64,000 nucleotides of DNA from Pedobacter sp. KBS0701 (GCF_005938645.2 NZ_CP042171.1:4092001-4156000); one strand, 5' to 3'. Positions 49,021 to 58,367 are shown, counted from the first letter of the stretch. Translations and numbers: made by a program. Notes: generated by a model not told the origin, from the sequence alone.

Positions 49021-49724
49021 TAATGACTATCTGTAAATTTATAGCCTACACCACGGATAGAGTGAAAATAAACCGGATTTTTTTGATCAGGTTCGAAATA
49101 CTTACGGAACGTTAAAATAAAGTTATCGATCGTTCTGGTTGACGGATAAACATCATAATTCCAAACCGTTTCTAAAATCTGTTCTCTTGAAACGGCATCA
49201 TTTTTACGCTCAATTAACAGTTTCAGCAACATCGTTTCCTTTTTGGTTAACGGTGTGATGGTGCCATCATCATGTTTTAATTCGAAAGAGTTAAAGTAGA
49301 TTGTTTTATCCCCGATTTTGTAAGAATTCAATTCTTTTAAATCATCAGATTTTAAACTGCGTTTCACCAAAATCCCCACACGAAGAATGAGTTCTTCCAG
49401 GTTGAATGGTTTAACCAGATAATCGTCAGCTCCTTTTTTCAAACCTAAAACACGGTCTTCAGAAGTGTTTTTAGCTGTTAAAAACATAATCGGAACTTCT
49501 GCATTCTCTAAACGGATTGTTTCGCAAACCTGGAAACCATCCATTTCAGGCAACATTACATCTAAAATGATTAGATTAAAGCGTTCTTCTTTAAAAATTT
49601 TAAGAGCGGTTTTACCGTCTTTAACGGCGTGAACTTTATAACCCTCAAGTTCGAGGTTTAATTTGATAGCATCTAACAAGTGATCCTCGTCTTCTACCAA
49701 TAGAATTCTTAATTTTTGTGACAT
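49020..49724 (-). CDS. OmpR-family response regulator
   Basis: 234 aa. Receiver domain (about 5-120): acidic pair EDEDHLLDA, phospho-acceptor Asp in LIILDVMLPEMDGF, Thr in MFLTAKN, Lys in DYLVKPFNLEEL. C-terminal winged helix with TPLTKKETMLLKLLIERKN and SRTIDNFILTFRKYFE-like recognition region, ending YFHSIRGVGYKFTD. The gene lies 8 bases after the histidine kinase and overlaps the next by one base. Its target is not known; its place in the heme operon is notable. Confidence 0.95.
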   Translation of the reverse strand: MSQKLRILLVEDEDHLLDAIKLNLELEGYKVHAVKDGKTALKIFKEERFNLIILDVMLPEMDGFQVCETIRLENAEVPIMFLTAKNTSEDRVLGLKKGADDYLVKPFNLEELILRVGILVKRSLKSDDLKELNSYKIGDKTIYFNSFELKHDDGTITPLTKKETMLLKLLIERKNDAVSREQILETVWNYDVYPSTRTIDNFILTFRKYFEPDQKNPVYFHSIRGVGYKFTDSH

Positions 49725-49732
49725 AATTGAGA

Positions 49733-50599
49733 TTAACTAAATGTTACTTCAAAAATACTTCCCTGAGGCAAATTGTCTTTTACTGTAATATCTGCATCAT
49801 GGTATTGTAAAACCTCTTTCACAATAAACAAGCCTAAACCTGTTCCTTTCGCTTTTCTGACATTCTCGTTACCAACGCGGTAAAACTTATCAAATATCAA
49901 CATTTTTTCGGCATCTGAAATACCCGGACCTTTATCAATCACGCTTAACTGAATATGTCCGTCAACTTTGTTTAAATGCACATTTATCTCATCACATGGG
50001 CTCGAATACTTAACGGCATTCTCTATCAAATTGGTCACTACTGACGATAAGGCAAATTTGTCACCCATTAACTGCAAATTTGGCTGAATTTGGGCACTTA
50101 TCAATTGTTCGTTGCCACAAGAGTGAACCTGCAACCGATCAGTAATTTTATACACCAGTTCTGAAAAATTAAATTCCTCTTTCGGAAAAGTGTAAGAACG
50201 GTTTTCAATCTTGGTAGCTAAAAGCATATTTTCAACCAAATCGTCTAACCGCTCAATATCTTTTAATGAATTGTTGAGCAACGATACCTGGCGGGTCTTA
50301 TCCAAATCCCGTTTAACAATGGTTTGGATAGAAAGTTTTATTGCGGCCAATGGAGATTTTAACTCATGCGTGATCGACATTAAAAAGTTCTGCTGCTGTT
50401 CCCTCAGTTTATCTTCACGTTTTAAAGATTGATGGAGAAAATAACCACCAATACAAAGCAGAAATAAAAATACCGAGCCTTCGCCCATAATCATCGTCAT
50501 GCGGCTGGGTTGCAAACGCACCACTAAAGTACCCCACGAAATGAGCTGAATCAGCGCGTAAAGCAATAAGGCGTAAAATATAATTATAGATTTCTTCAT
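49733..50599 (-). CDS. two-component sensor histidine kinase
   Basis: 288 aa from ATG 50599 (MKKSIIIFYALLLYALI). Upstream in-frame codons lie in a repeat element and were rejected. Two membrane helices at about 5-25 and 36-60, HisKA domain with the phospho-His in MSITHELKSPLAAIKLS, then HATPase_c with N box NLIENAVKYSS, G1 VIDKGPGISD and G2 GTGLGLFIVKEV. The short periplasmic loop suggests sensing in or near the membrane. It forms a pair with the response regulator downstream and lies right behind hemL. Confidence 0.95.
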   Translation of the reverse strand: MKKSIIIFYALLLYALIQLISWGTLVVRLQPSRMTMIMGEGSVFLFLLCIGGYFLHQSLKREDKLREQQQNFLMSITHELKSPLAAIKLSIQTIVKRDLDKTRQVSLLNNSLKDIERLDDLVENMLLATKIENRSYTFPKEEFNFSELVYKITDRLQVHSCGNEQLISAQIQPNLQLMGDKFALSSVVTNLIENAVKYSSPCDEINVHLNKVDGHIQLSVIDKGPGISDAEKMLIFDKFYRVGNENVRKAKGTGLGLFIVKEVLQYHDADITVKDNLPQGSIFEVTFS

Positions 50600-50601
50600 T
50601 C

Positions 50602-50675
50602 CCTTAGGGTTGATTACACCGATGATTTGATTACACCGATTATTTTTATACATGGTTCGTGTCTCCACGAACCAT
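50602..50675. repeat. hairpin ATGGTTCGTG-TCTC-CACGAACCAT with ATCGGTGTAATCA words
   Basis: 50652-50675 is a perfect 10-bp hairpin; on the minus strand its loop is GAGA. It is followed (toward the kinase start) by two ATCGGTGTAATCA words at 50615-50641, a type also found before ilvC (29141-29267). Confidence 0.65.
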
Positions 50676-50703
50676 CGCACAGTATCATATAATGAGTAAT
50701 AAA

Positions 50704-52074
50704 CTATTTCTTAAACACCAAATCTAATGCTTCAAAAATAGCTCTCTTTGCTTTCTCCAACTCGATCTTCGTATGAGCTGAAGATACAAAACCAACTTCA
50801 TATCCCGATGGACCTAAATAAATTCCTCTGTTTAATAATTCGCGGTGCATCACTTTAAATTTCTCCATGCTGCTGGCATCAATATCATCAGCAGATTGGA
50901 TTTTATCTTTATCGGTAAAGGCAAACCAGAAAATAGAGCCAATGGTGAATACTTTAAATTTATAGTTACGTGCCGTTGCAAAACGTTGAATGCTCGCTAC
51001 AAATTCCTGTGCCTTATTATTCAAATCTTTATAAAAGCCGGATTTATTCAATTCGGTTAATGTTGCGATGCCCGCTGCCATGGCTACCGGATTTCCTGAT
51101 AAGGTTCCGGCCTGATAAACGCCACCATCGGGAGAAATATGTTCCATAATTTCAGCTCGCGCACCATACATTCCCACAGGTAAACCACCACCGATGATTT
51201 TTCCATAAGTAACAATATCAGGTATAATGCCATAATGTGCAGCAGCACCTTCAAAACCAATCCTGAATCCTGTAATTACTTCATCAAAAATTAAAAGGGA
51301 ACCATTATCGGTACAGATTTTACGCAAGAAATGAATATATTCTTCATCCTGCATAATTAAACCGTTGTTTGCAGGAATCCCTTCGATAATTACCGCGGCA
51401 ATCTGATCTTTAAACTGGGCAAAAGCCTGTTCAATGGCTGTTTTATCATTTAAAGGTACCACGATGGTTTCTTCGGCAAAAGATTTTGGCACACCTGCAG
51501 AAGAAGTTTCACCAAAAGTAACCAAACCCGAACCTGCTTTTACCAAAAGTGAATCGCTGTGGCCATGGTAACAACCTTCGAATTTTAAAATCTTATCCCG
51601 GCCGGTAAACCCTCTTGCCAAACGAATAGCCGACATTACGGCTTCGGTACCCGAACTGGTGAAACGTATTTTTTCTACAAAACGGTTGTTTTTGATAATC
51701 AGCTCTGCCAATTCATTTTCCAATGCAGTTGGCGCACCAAAGCTCATGCCGTTCTGCATTACTTCGGTCACTTTTTCGCGAATTTTAGGATTATTATGTC
51801 CTAAAATTAATGGTCCCCAGCTACCACAGAAATCGATAAACTGATTACCATCGGCATCCCAGATGTAACAGCCATCACCTTTTTCGATAAAAAGCGGTGT
51901 ACCATAAACCGATTTAAAAGCCCTTACCGGAGAGTTTACTCCGCCAGGGAAATACGTTTTTGATTTTTCGTAAAGCTCGGCAGATTTTACCCTCGAAATA
52001 TCAGGTTTACTACCTGTATTTACCGGAATATCGGCTTCGTTGCCTGAAAACATTTTCTTTAATGAATCTAACAT
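50704..52074 (-). CDS. hemL: glutamate-1-semialdehyde 2,1-aminomutase
   Basis: 456 aa from ATG 52074 (MLDSLKKMFSGNEADIPV). A longer in-frame start would translate the AAGGTTGAAGG spacer words and was rejected. PLP site: ITYGKIIGGGLPVGMYG holds the Schiff-base lysine; also FTSSGTEAVMSAIRLARGFT, FEGCYHGHSDSL and GTLSGNPVAMAAG. It makes 5-aminolevulinate from glutamate semialdehyde, completing the C5 pathway begun by HemA. The N-terminal ~25 residues before SAELYEKSK are longer than in many homologues. Confidence 0.95.
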   Translation of the reverse strand: MLDSLKKMFSGNEADIPVNTGSKPDISRVKSAELYEKSKTYFPGGVNSPVRAFKSVYGTPLFIEKGDGCYIWDADGNQFIDFCGSWGPLILGHNNPKIREKVTEVMQNGMSFGAPTALENELAELIIKNNRFVEKIRFTSSGTEAVMSAIRLARGFTGRDKILKFEGCYHGHSDSLLVKAGSGLVTFGETSSAGVPKSFAEETIVVPLNDKTAIEQAFAQFKDQIAAVIIEGIPANNGLIMQDEEYIHFLRKICTDNGSLLIFDEVITGFRIGFEGAAAHYGIIPDIVTYGKIIGGGLPVGMYGARAEIMEHISPDGGVYQAGTLSGNPVAMAAGIATLTELNKSGFYKDLNNKAQEFVASIQRFATARNYKFKVFTIGSIFWFAFTDKDKIQSADDIDASSMEKFKVMHRELLNRGIYLGPSGYEVGFVSSAHTKIELEKAKRAIFEALDLVFKK

Positions 52075-52077
52075 CTT

Positions 52078-52125
52078 TTTAAGGTTGAAGGCTGAAAGGT
52101 AGAAGGCGGAAGGCTTTGGGTACAT
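52078..52125. repeat. AAGGTTGAAGGCTGAAAGG words between hemB and hemL
   Basis: Purine-rich tandem words (AAGGTTGAAGG, CTGAAAGGTAGAAGGCGGAA, AGGCTTTGGG) directly upstream of the hemL ATG on the minus strand. Complement of the CCTTCTACCTT family. Confidence 0.5.
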
Positions 52126-52237
52126 ACCCCACAAGCGATAAACCATCAACTTTTCTCCTAATATTTTGTAGATTTTATTACTGAATAGCTTGGGATTAGA
52201 TTACGGATATAAACCTTAAACCTTCTGCCACCCACCT

Positions 52238-53206
52238 CTAAAGCCAGTTGTTATTTAAAATATCTTTAATGTGGTAAGTGGTAATAATGCTTGCACCTGC
52301 TCTGGCAAAGGCATGCATGGTTTCCATCACTACTTTTTGTTCGTCTATCCAACCGCGTTCGGCAGCCGCTTTTACCATGGAGTATTCGCCGGATACATTG
52401 TAAACCGCTATAGGTAGATTGGTATCTTGTTTTAACCGTTGGATAATATCCAGGTAAGCTAATCCCGGTTTCACCATTAACACATCAGCACCTTCCTGTT
52501 CATCTAAAGCAGCTTCACGTAAGGCTTCTAATGGATTTCTGAAGTCCATTTGATAGGCTTTTCTATCACCTTTACCCGGTGCGCAATCTGCAGCCTCTCT
52601 AAAAGGGCCGTAATATGCAGAAGCAAATTTTGTAGCATGGCTCATAATGGCCGCATTTACAAAGCCGTTTTCATCTAAAAGATTACGCATGGCTTCAATC
52701 CTCCCATCCATCATATCCGATGGTGCAAACATATCAGCACCAGCTTCTGCATGTGTTAAAGCCATTTTAGCGATTACCTCAACCGTTTTATCATTTTGTA
52801 CGTAATCGTTTTCTAAAATACCGCAATGACCATGGGTGGTATATGAACAAACGCAAACATCGGTAATTACATATAAATCGTCGGAGAACTGTTTTTTCAA
52901 CTCACGCACCGCCGTTGGCACTAAAGAATGATCGTGGTAAGCAGATTTTGCATCTTCCGATTTTTCATCGCCAACACCAAAAAGCATGATTTTGTTGAGT
53001 CCTTTTTTCAATCCGGCTTCCACATCTTTTACCAAAGTATCAACTGAGTAATGGTTTACCCCAGGCATGGCATCAATGGCATGGGTAACATTAGTGCCCG
53101 GCACGACGAAATAAGGGTACACAAACATATCTTTCGATAACCGTGTTTCGGCTATCATCTCTCTCACTAACGGATTTTTCCGTAATCTACGCGGACGATT
53201 TAACAT
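52238..53206 (-). CDS. hemB: porphobilinogen synthase (ALA dehydratase)
   Basis: 322 aa TIM-barrel enzyme. The catalytic lysines lie in SHATKFASAYYGPF and LMVKPGLAYLDI; cysteines of the zinc site are in DVCVCSYTTHGHCG, which predicts a zinc-dependent form. It joins two 5-aminolevulinates to porphobilinogen. The start is 6 bases behind a TACTTGATACT word. Upstream lies hemCD, downstream hemL. Confidence 0.97.
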   Translation of the reverse strand: MLNRPRRLRKNPLVREMIAETRLSKDMFVYPYFVVPGTNVTHAIDAMPGVNHYSVDTLVKDVEAGLKKGLNKIMLFGVGDEKSEDAKSAYHDHSLVPTAVRELKKQFSDDLYVITDVCVCSYTTHGHCGILENDYVQNDKTVEVIAKMALTHAEAGADMFAPSDMMDGRIEAMRNLLDENGFVNAAIMSHATKFASAYYGPFREAADCAPGKGDRKAYQMDFRNPLEALREAALDEQEGADVLMVKPGLAYLDIIQRLKQDTNLPIAVYNVSGEYSMVKAAAERGWIDEQKVVMETMHAFARAGASIITTYHIKDILNNNWL

Positions 53207-53441
53207 TTTTTTAGTATCAAGTATTTCGTATCAAGATTTGAAGTATCGAGATTTTAGTATCGAGTATCAAGACTTGAATATCTTTTATTTTTTCCTTCGG
53301 GGGTGATTGCACAGATTGGAGGATTTAGTATTTAGTATCGAGATCACAGTATTGAGTATCAAGATTGTAGTATAGAGTATCAAGACTCGTAAACCTTCCT
53401 ATCCTTACCTTACACCCTAAACCTTCTACCTTACTACCTTC
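53207..53441. repeat. array of TTGATACT words and pyrimidine words before hemB
   Basis: Read on the minus strand toward hemB: clusters of TCTTGATACT, TCGATACT, AATACT and TACTTGATACT at irregular 7-20-base spacing between about 53395 and 53213, interrupted by TCTGTGCAATCACCCCCGAA. The part next to hemCD (53393-53453) is CCTTACCTTACACCCTAAAC and CCTTCTACCTTACTACCTTC. Confidence 0.65.
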
Positions 53442-55022
53442 TTACCTCATCTCTATTCCAAACACTGCTTCGGCCAATCCAATTTCATCTGGCGAATATG
53501 GCAAAGCGTATTTCACACCCATTTCATCAAATTTCTTTCCTGTGGAGTTTCCAATGGCAATTACTTGTTGCTCGGGTTCTAATAAATTATCTGCGAAATA
53601 GGCGTCAACATTTGATGGACTGGTAAAAATGAGTACATCAGCATAACTCTGGTCAATATCTTCTTCGATTACCGTTTCATAAATCGGAAGATCGATTATT
53701 TTAGCATCATCCGGTAACGATTTTTGAATAGACTGTAAAGAATCCTGCGCCCTTGGAAACAATATTTGCTGACCACCAACCAATTTCGCAAAATCTTCTG
53801 CAACTTCTGTAATATCGCCACTTTCACCAACAAAATCGGCGATATAACCAAATTTACGCAAAGCATCCTCCGATCCTCTTCCCACGACACCAAATTTGGT
53901 TTTCTTGGGCAATACCGGTTTCAGATTGAAAAAATATTCGACACTGTTGCGGCTACTGAAGAAAACCCAGTCTACATGCTTCAGTATAAACTGATCTAAA
54001 ACAGTTACAATCGGAAACGTACGTATTAGCGAACGTCCTTCTATTTCAATATTATTATTTTCTAATGCCCTACGAAAATAACTGTGTTCACCTATTTCTC
54101 GCGAAATAAAAACCTTTGCAGGTTTCTTTCTGTCTGTACTAAACTTGGCTACAATTTTTTCGGCTAACCCTTCGGTAGTGTCTGCACGTAAAAACAAACG
54201 TTCTGGAAAATCATCAGCAGTTTCAGCTTTTGAAGTCCATATTTCAAATTTTCCGTTTTCCTTTTTGCAATAACAGCCTAAAGGCATGTGGCAACCACCT
54301 TCAAAAAGGTTTAAAACCTTACGTTCTACGGTTACTGTTTCCGCTGTCTCCGGATCATGCAATTTTTGCAGTGCATCAAAAAGCTCGGTATCATTTGCCC
54401 GGATCTGAATAGCCAATGCGCCTTGCGCAGGAGCTGGGATAAATTCAGTGGTTTCCAATTCTTCTACATGTAAATCGGTTACATCAAGATTTAAGCGCTT
54501 AACACCTGCTTTCGCAATCAAAATGGCATCGTAATCTTCATCACGGAGCTTTTGGATACGGGTAGGTACATTTCCACGTAAATCTTCAATCTCTAAATCG
54601 GGGCGTAAACCCAATAATTGGGCTTTGCGACGGTTAGATGAAGTACCCACCATTGCACCTTTTTTTAACGATAGCTTCTGCGAAACATCTACACAATCTT
54701 TTAAAATCAATAAATATTCGCTTGCTTCCTCTCGCGGGGGTAAAGCAGCAATAATTAATCCTTCTGGATGTGTAGTAGGTAAATCTTTGAGGCAATGTAC
54801 AGCCAGATCAATTGTTCCACCCAAAAGCTCTTCTTCCAGTTCTTTGGTAAAAAAGCCTTTGCCTTCCAGTTTGTCCAATCTTAAATTCAGGATTTTATCA
54901 CCCTGTGTTTTAATGATTTTTATTTCTGCTTCAATTCCAATGGCCGCCAATTCATCTTTTATATGATTTGCTTGCCACAAAGCCAGGTCGCTACCGCGTG
55001 TTCCGATGGTTAATTTCTTCAC
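53442..55022 (-). CDS. hemC-hemD: fused hydroxymethylbilane synthase / uroporphyrinogen-III synthase
   Basis: 526 aa, starting with GTG at 55022. Residues 1 to about 300 are HemC: IGTRGSDLALWQANHIKDEL, LKDLPTTHP, GTSSNRRKAQLL and dipyrromethane-cofactor cysteine in EGGCHMPLGCYC. From about 305 the chain is HemD-like: KVFISREIGE, FFSSRNSVEYFF, FTSPSNVDAYF and AIGNSTGKKF. It turns porphobilinogen into uroporphyrinogen III in one protein. Fusion is seen in a number of Bacteroidota; in most bacteria the two are separate. Confidence 0.94.
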   Translation of the reverse strand: MKKLTIGTRGSDLALWQANHIKDELAAIGIEAEIKIIKTQGDKILNLRLDKLEGKGFFTKELEEELLGGTIDLAVHCLKDLPTTHPEGLIIAALPPREEASEYLLILKDCVDVSQKLSLKKGAMVGTSSNRRKAQLLGLRPDLEIEDLRGNVPTRIQKLRDEDYDAILIAKAGVKRLNLDVTDLHVEELETTEFIPAPAQGALAIQIRANDTELFDALQKLHDPETAETVTVERKVLNLFEGGCHMPLGCYCKKENGKFEIWTSKAETADDFPERLFLRADTTEGLAEKIVAKFSTDRKKPAKVFISREIGEHSYFRRALENNNIEIEGRSLIRTFPIVTVLDQFILKHVDWVFFSSRNSVEYFFNLKPVLPKKTKFGVVGRGSEDALRKFGYIADFVGESGDITEVAEDFAKLVGGQQILFPRAQDSLQSIQKSLPDDAKIIDLPIYETVIEEDIDQSYADVLIFTSPSNVDAYFADNLLEPEQQVIAIGNSTGKKFDEMGVKYALPYSPDEIGLAEAVFGIEMR

Positions 55023-55400
55023 TATAAAGGTTAAATGAGTTGCAAATTTAATTTAATTAGTGGTTTATACCATGAATTGTTTAAAAATGAGACAGTGAGG
55101 TTACAGAAGGGATAATTTAAAGGATTTCTGTGACATTACGCGATTGACACCATAAGGTTTTGTCAATCTCGGTTTAAGGTTATGGAATAAAATCAATATG
55201 AATGACAGAGAAGTTAATTTATATAACTCCCCACGTTACCGTCATTTCGAGCGGAGTGCAACGCAGTCGAGAAATCTATCTCGAGAGTACTTTTGATTTA
55301 GATCTCTCCATTTCGCTGCGCTTCAGTCGAGATGACGACTCTTTTTATTAAAAAGAATGATAAAAATGAAAAACTAAACTTAGCGCTCTTTGCGGTTAAA
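55023..55400. repeat. 378-base spacer with a GTCATTTCGAGCGGAG palindrome
   Basis: No gene. 55241-55336 is the third copy of the palindromic element (GTCATTTCGAGCGGAGTGCA ... TTCAGTCGAGATGAC, inner TCTATCTCGAGAGTACT). A TTGACACCATAAGGTTTTGT hairpin (55144-55169) and CTCTTTGCGGTTAAATTAAG (55378-55397) complete it. Confidence 0.6.
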
Positions 55401-56627
55401 TTAAGATTGATTAACCAAGATTTCTTTGGCCATTACCATCGGAACGCTGATATATTTTTTCTCCATGTAGTTCATTACACGTTCTAAAACTTCGCGTGAG
55501 GCTTCATCCATCTGACTAATTTCATCGGCAAACACGCCATTTATGGCTGTATTTTTGATTTCTTTAATCTTTCTTGGCACTTCCTGCATCGCCAATTCGA
55601 TACGGCGTTGTTTTAAAACAGAGAAAAATTCGGTAATGTTATTGCTGATAATTTCTTCGGCATGTACCAGTTCGTTATAACGTTCCTGGATATTTTTGCG
55701 TGCCACCTCTTTCAGCGATTCGACCTCAATATAATGTACAGGATTGTTATGGATTACTGCAGGTGTAACATCATTCGGGATGGCCAAATCTACAATCACC
55801 TTTTTGCCCTGATCGCCATTTAAAAGCTTAGCGTACAACGCTTCATTAATAATCGCCTCAGTAGAACCCGTACAGGTAATGATCACATCAAATCCTTCAT
55901 TAAAATCTTCAAGTGCTGCTAATGGATAAGCTTTACCACCTAACTCTCCTGCCAAAGATTCGGCCTTAGAGAACGTACGGTTGAAAATTGAGAAATTTGA
56001 ATATTTATGTTTGTTAAGATATTTTGCAATATTCTGATTGGTTTCGCCAGCACCTATAATTAAAATCCGCGAGTTACCACACATATTTAACTCTTTTAGC
56101 TTGCGGTAAGCCAATGAAACAACAGAAACCGGATTTTTAGAAATATTAGTGTGCGTATAAACTTCTTTTGCGGTTTTAACCACACGATCCATAATCATAC
56201 GCATGTAATCGCCCGTAAAACCAGCATCGCGGCAGTTTTCGTAAGCCTTACGGATCTGGGCAAGAATTTCTTTTTCACCAACCACCAAACTTTCTAAAGA
56301 GCATGATGTTCTGAGCAAATGGTTAAAAGCTTCTTCGTTTTCGTATACGGTAACATTATCCAGAAAACGCTCCATAAATTCAGGAGGCAGACCCATGTCT
56401 AAAACAGTAAGAAATCTGGTTACAAATTCCTTGTCTGTTTTCTCTTTGGTAAGGAAAACGAACTCCACACGGTTACACGTCCCGACATAGAAAATTTCGC
56501 TAACGGGAAGCTCAGCCTGAACATTCTTCAACCTGCTATCTAAACTCTGATCACAAATAACTAATTTCCCTAAAGATTTCAGGTCGATGTGGTGATGCGT
56601 AAAAGCTATTACTTTTAAATATTCCAA
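55401..56627 (-). CDS. hemA: glutamyl-tRNA reductase
   Basis: 408 aa. The likely start is TTG at 56627 (MEYLKVIAFTHHHIDLKSLG); no in-frame ATG exists nearby, upstream stop TAA is four codons away. Catalytic cysteine in FYVGTCNRVEFVF; then VVGEKEILAQIRKAYENC and NADPH-binding ILIIGAGETNQNIAKYL; a C-terminal dimer helix region ends the chain. It reduces glutamyl-tRNA-Glu to glutamate semialdehyde, first step of the C5 heme pathway. First gene of the minus-strand heme unit, behind a promoter-like element. Confidence 0.95.
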   Translation of the reverse strand: MEYLKVIAFTHHHIDLKSLGKLVICDQSLDSRLKNVQAELPVSEIFYVGTCNRVEFVFLTKEKTDKEFVTRFLTVLDMGLPPEFMERFLDNVTVYENEEAFNHLLRTSCSLESLVVGEKEILAQIRKAYENCRDAGFTGDYMRMIMDRVVKTAKEVYTHTNISKNPVSVVSLAYRKLKELNMCGNSRILIIGAGETNQNIAKYLNKHKYSNFSIFNRTFSKAESLAGELGGKAYPLAALEDFNEGFDVIITCTGSTEAIINEALYAKLLNGDQGKKVIVDLAIPNDVTPAVIHNNPVHYIEVESLKEVARKNIQERYNELVHAEEIISNNITEFFSVLKQRRIELAMQEVPRKIKEIKNTAINGVFADEISQMDEASREVLERVMNYMEKKYISVPMVMAKEILVNQS

Positions 56628-56657
56628 GTGCTTCCGTTATTAACTATTATCGGGATA

Positions 56658-56665
56658 CAAAAGTA
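56658..56665 (-). promoter_or_regulatory. candidate promoter of the heme operon
   Basis: A perfect TAnnTTTG element (TACTTTTG on the minus strand). The transcription start would be near 56651, about 25 bases before the hemA start. No clear TTTG -33 box is found at the right distance. Confidence 0.45.
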
Positions 56666-56763
56666 ACATGGTGAAGGCATGTGACTGTCATTAACCTGTA
56701 ATTTACATCAATTTAGAACGGTTTTAAATAGCAACCTTCTAAAAATTAAACCATCTATTAATC

Positions 56764-57147
56764 ATGATAAACAGACCAGTCCATAAAATTTTTCTCTGGG
56801 TTTATGCCCTTTTCTACGTTCTGGCCGGATGTAACCACTTTTTATCCATTGCAGTATATTACGTAATTATGCCAAAATGGTTGCCTGCACCTGGCTTTTT
56901 GATTTATTTTTCTGGAATATTAGAAATTATTTTAGGGTTTTTATTGTTGTTTAACAAGACCAGAAATCTTGCTTCGGTACTAATTATACTAATGCTGATT
57001 GCTTTTTTGCCTGCGCACATTTACATGATCCGGAAAGCACCCTTTATGTTGGGCCAAATAATGATTACTCCACTAATTGCGTGGCTGAGGTTGCCTTTTC
57101 AGTTAGTTTTTATTGGCTGGGCATCGTATTATTACACTAAAGAATAA
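56764..57147 (+). CDS. DoxX-like membrane protein
   Basis: 127 aa with four predicted membrane helices (KIFLWVYALFYVLAGCNHFL, LIYFSGILEIILGFLLLF, NLASVLIILMLIAFLPAHIY, FQLVFIGWASYYY). It has the size and helix spacing of DoxX/DoxD-type quinone-linked proteins; the N-terminal AGCNHF motif is common in that family. The function is unknown. Divergent from hemA. Confidence 0.75.
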   Translation: MINRPVHKIFLWVYALFYVLAGCNHFLSIAVYYVIMPKWLPAPGFLIYFSGILEIILGFLLLFNKTRNLASVLIILMLIAFLPAHIYMIRKAPFMLGQIMITPLIAWLRLPFQLVFIGWASYYYTKE

Positions 57148-57539
57148 TATATTATTAGGCTGTTTAATTTTTATAGCAAATATTACATAGCCTTTTGCTT
57201 TCACGATGAGCGTAATGGATTGATTTTATTAATGTGTTAAAATGGTCTTCGACTACGCTCAGACTGACATACGAATTAATTTATTTAATTTTTAAACAGG
57301 CCCTATTAAAATAATATGCTTTTTTTGAAGCGCAATGCCTGTGCAATTAGGAAAGGTACTGTCCTGCTGTACATTGCAATCCTTTTGGATAAAATCTTTA
57401 AACAACAATTCATCGGTTCCAAAAGGGATTTCCATTTCCATCAGGGCTATTATACTAAAGGTAGTAATCTGTTTCTTACTATCCCAAATACAACAAAATT
57501 AGATTTTTTAGGTTTATATTTTATACCAATTTCTAAACT
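57148..57539. repeat. 392-base spacer with a dispersed CTACGCTCAGACTGACAT element
   Basis: 57201-57270 (GATGAGCGTAATGGATTG ... TTCGACTACGCTCAGACTGACAT when read in parts) is an imperfect palindrome of the GTCATTCTGA family. A 75-codon frame at 57316-57543 has poor protein character and overlaps the next start; I do not call it a gene. Confidence 0.45.
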
Positions 57540-58367
57540 ATGATTATACAAAGCAATTTTAGCCTTAGCGGTGCTGACGGAAAATTAATTATCGGCGACA
57601 TCACTTTTGATGAAAAAAATCCCAATACACCCATTATACTTTTTGTACATGGCTTTAAAGGTTTTAAAGATTGGGGCGCACATAATTTAGTCGCCCGGTA
57701 TTTTGCCGGCAATGGTTACCGTTACATCAAGTTCAATTTATCACATAGCGGTGTGCCGGTTGATGACCCGAAAGATGTGACGGATATGGAAGCTTTTGCC
57801 AGCAATACCGTATCGAAAGAGCTTTTTGATGTAAACGCGGTACTCGATTTTATTGAAAAAGCTTACGGCGCAAACACAAAAGTAAATTTGATTGGCCATA
57901 GTCGTGGCGGTGGATTATCCATCATAGAGGCTGCAAACGATTTGAGGATTAACAAACTGATTACCTGGAGTGCCATTGCCGATTTTAATAGTCTCTGGAA
58001 AAAAGAACAGGAGGCAGAGTGGAAGAAAAACAGTAAAATATTCGTCACCAATGCCCGTACCAAAGAACAGATGCCTTTGAATGTTACTTTATTGGAAGAT
58101 CTGGAAGAAAATGCCGCAACATTGAATATTACAGATGCGGCAAAACGTGTAAATATTCCCTGGTTAATTATCCACGGTGATGATGATGTAAATGTTCCTT
58201 TCGAAACCGCTCAGACCTTGGCAGAAGCCAACCCGGGCAGCAGGTTGGTTAAAATTGAAGCTGCCAACCATGTGTATGGAGCAACACAGCCTTACACGAG
58301 TGAAACTTTACCACCACTTTTGTTTAAGGTTTGCGAAAAGGTTTTATTATTTTTGGGTGAAGAATAA
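57540..58367 (+). CDS. alpha/beta hydrolase
   Basis: 275 aa serine hydrolase of the dienelactone-hydrolase/acyl-peptidase type. Oxyanion region FVHGFKGFKDWG, nucleophile elbow LIGHSRGGG (Ser near 121), acid in WLIIHGDDDVNVP and His in EAANHVYGATQ. No signal peptide, hence cytosolic. It ends 9 bases before the next gene, so the two may form a small operon. The substrate is unknown. Confidence 0.85.
   Translation: MIIQSNFSLSGADGKLIIGDITFDEKNPNTPIILFVHGFKGFKDWGAHNLVARYFAGNGYRYIKFNLSHSGVPVDDPKDVTDMEAFASNTVSKELFDVNAVLDFIEKAYGANTKVNLIGHSRGGGLSIIEAANDLRINKLITWSAIADFNSLWKKEQEAEWKKNSKIFVTNARTKEQMPLNVTLLEDLEENAATLNITDAAKRVNIPWLIIHGDDDVNVPFETAQTLAEANPGSRLVKIEAANHVYGATQPYTSETLPPLLFKVCEKVLLFLGEE

Noticed and set aside
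53207..53395. CRISPR-like array before hemB
   Set aside because: The repeated words are short, imperfect and irregularly spaced, with no unique spacers of even length and no cas genes.
57316..57543. 75-codon frame before the alpha/beta hydrolase gene
   Set aside because: Composition is poor for a protein, it overlaps the hydrolase start and sits behind a repeat-filled spacer; no recognisable family.
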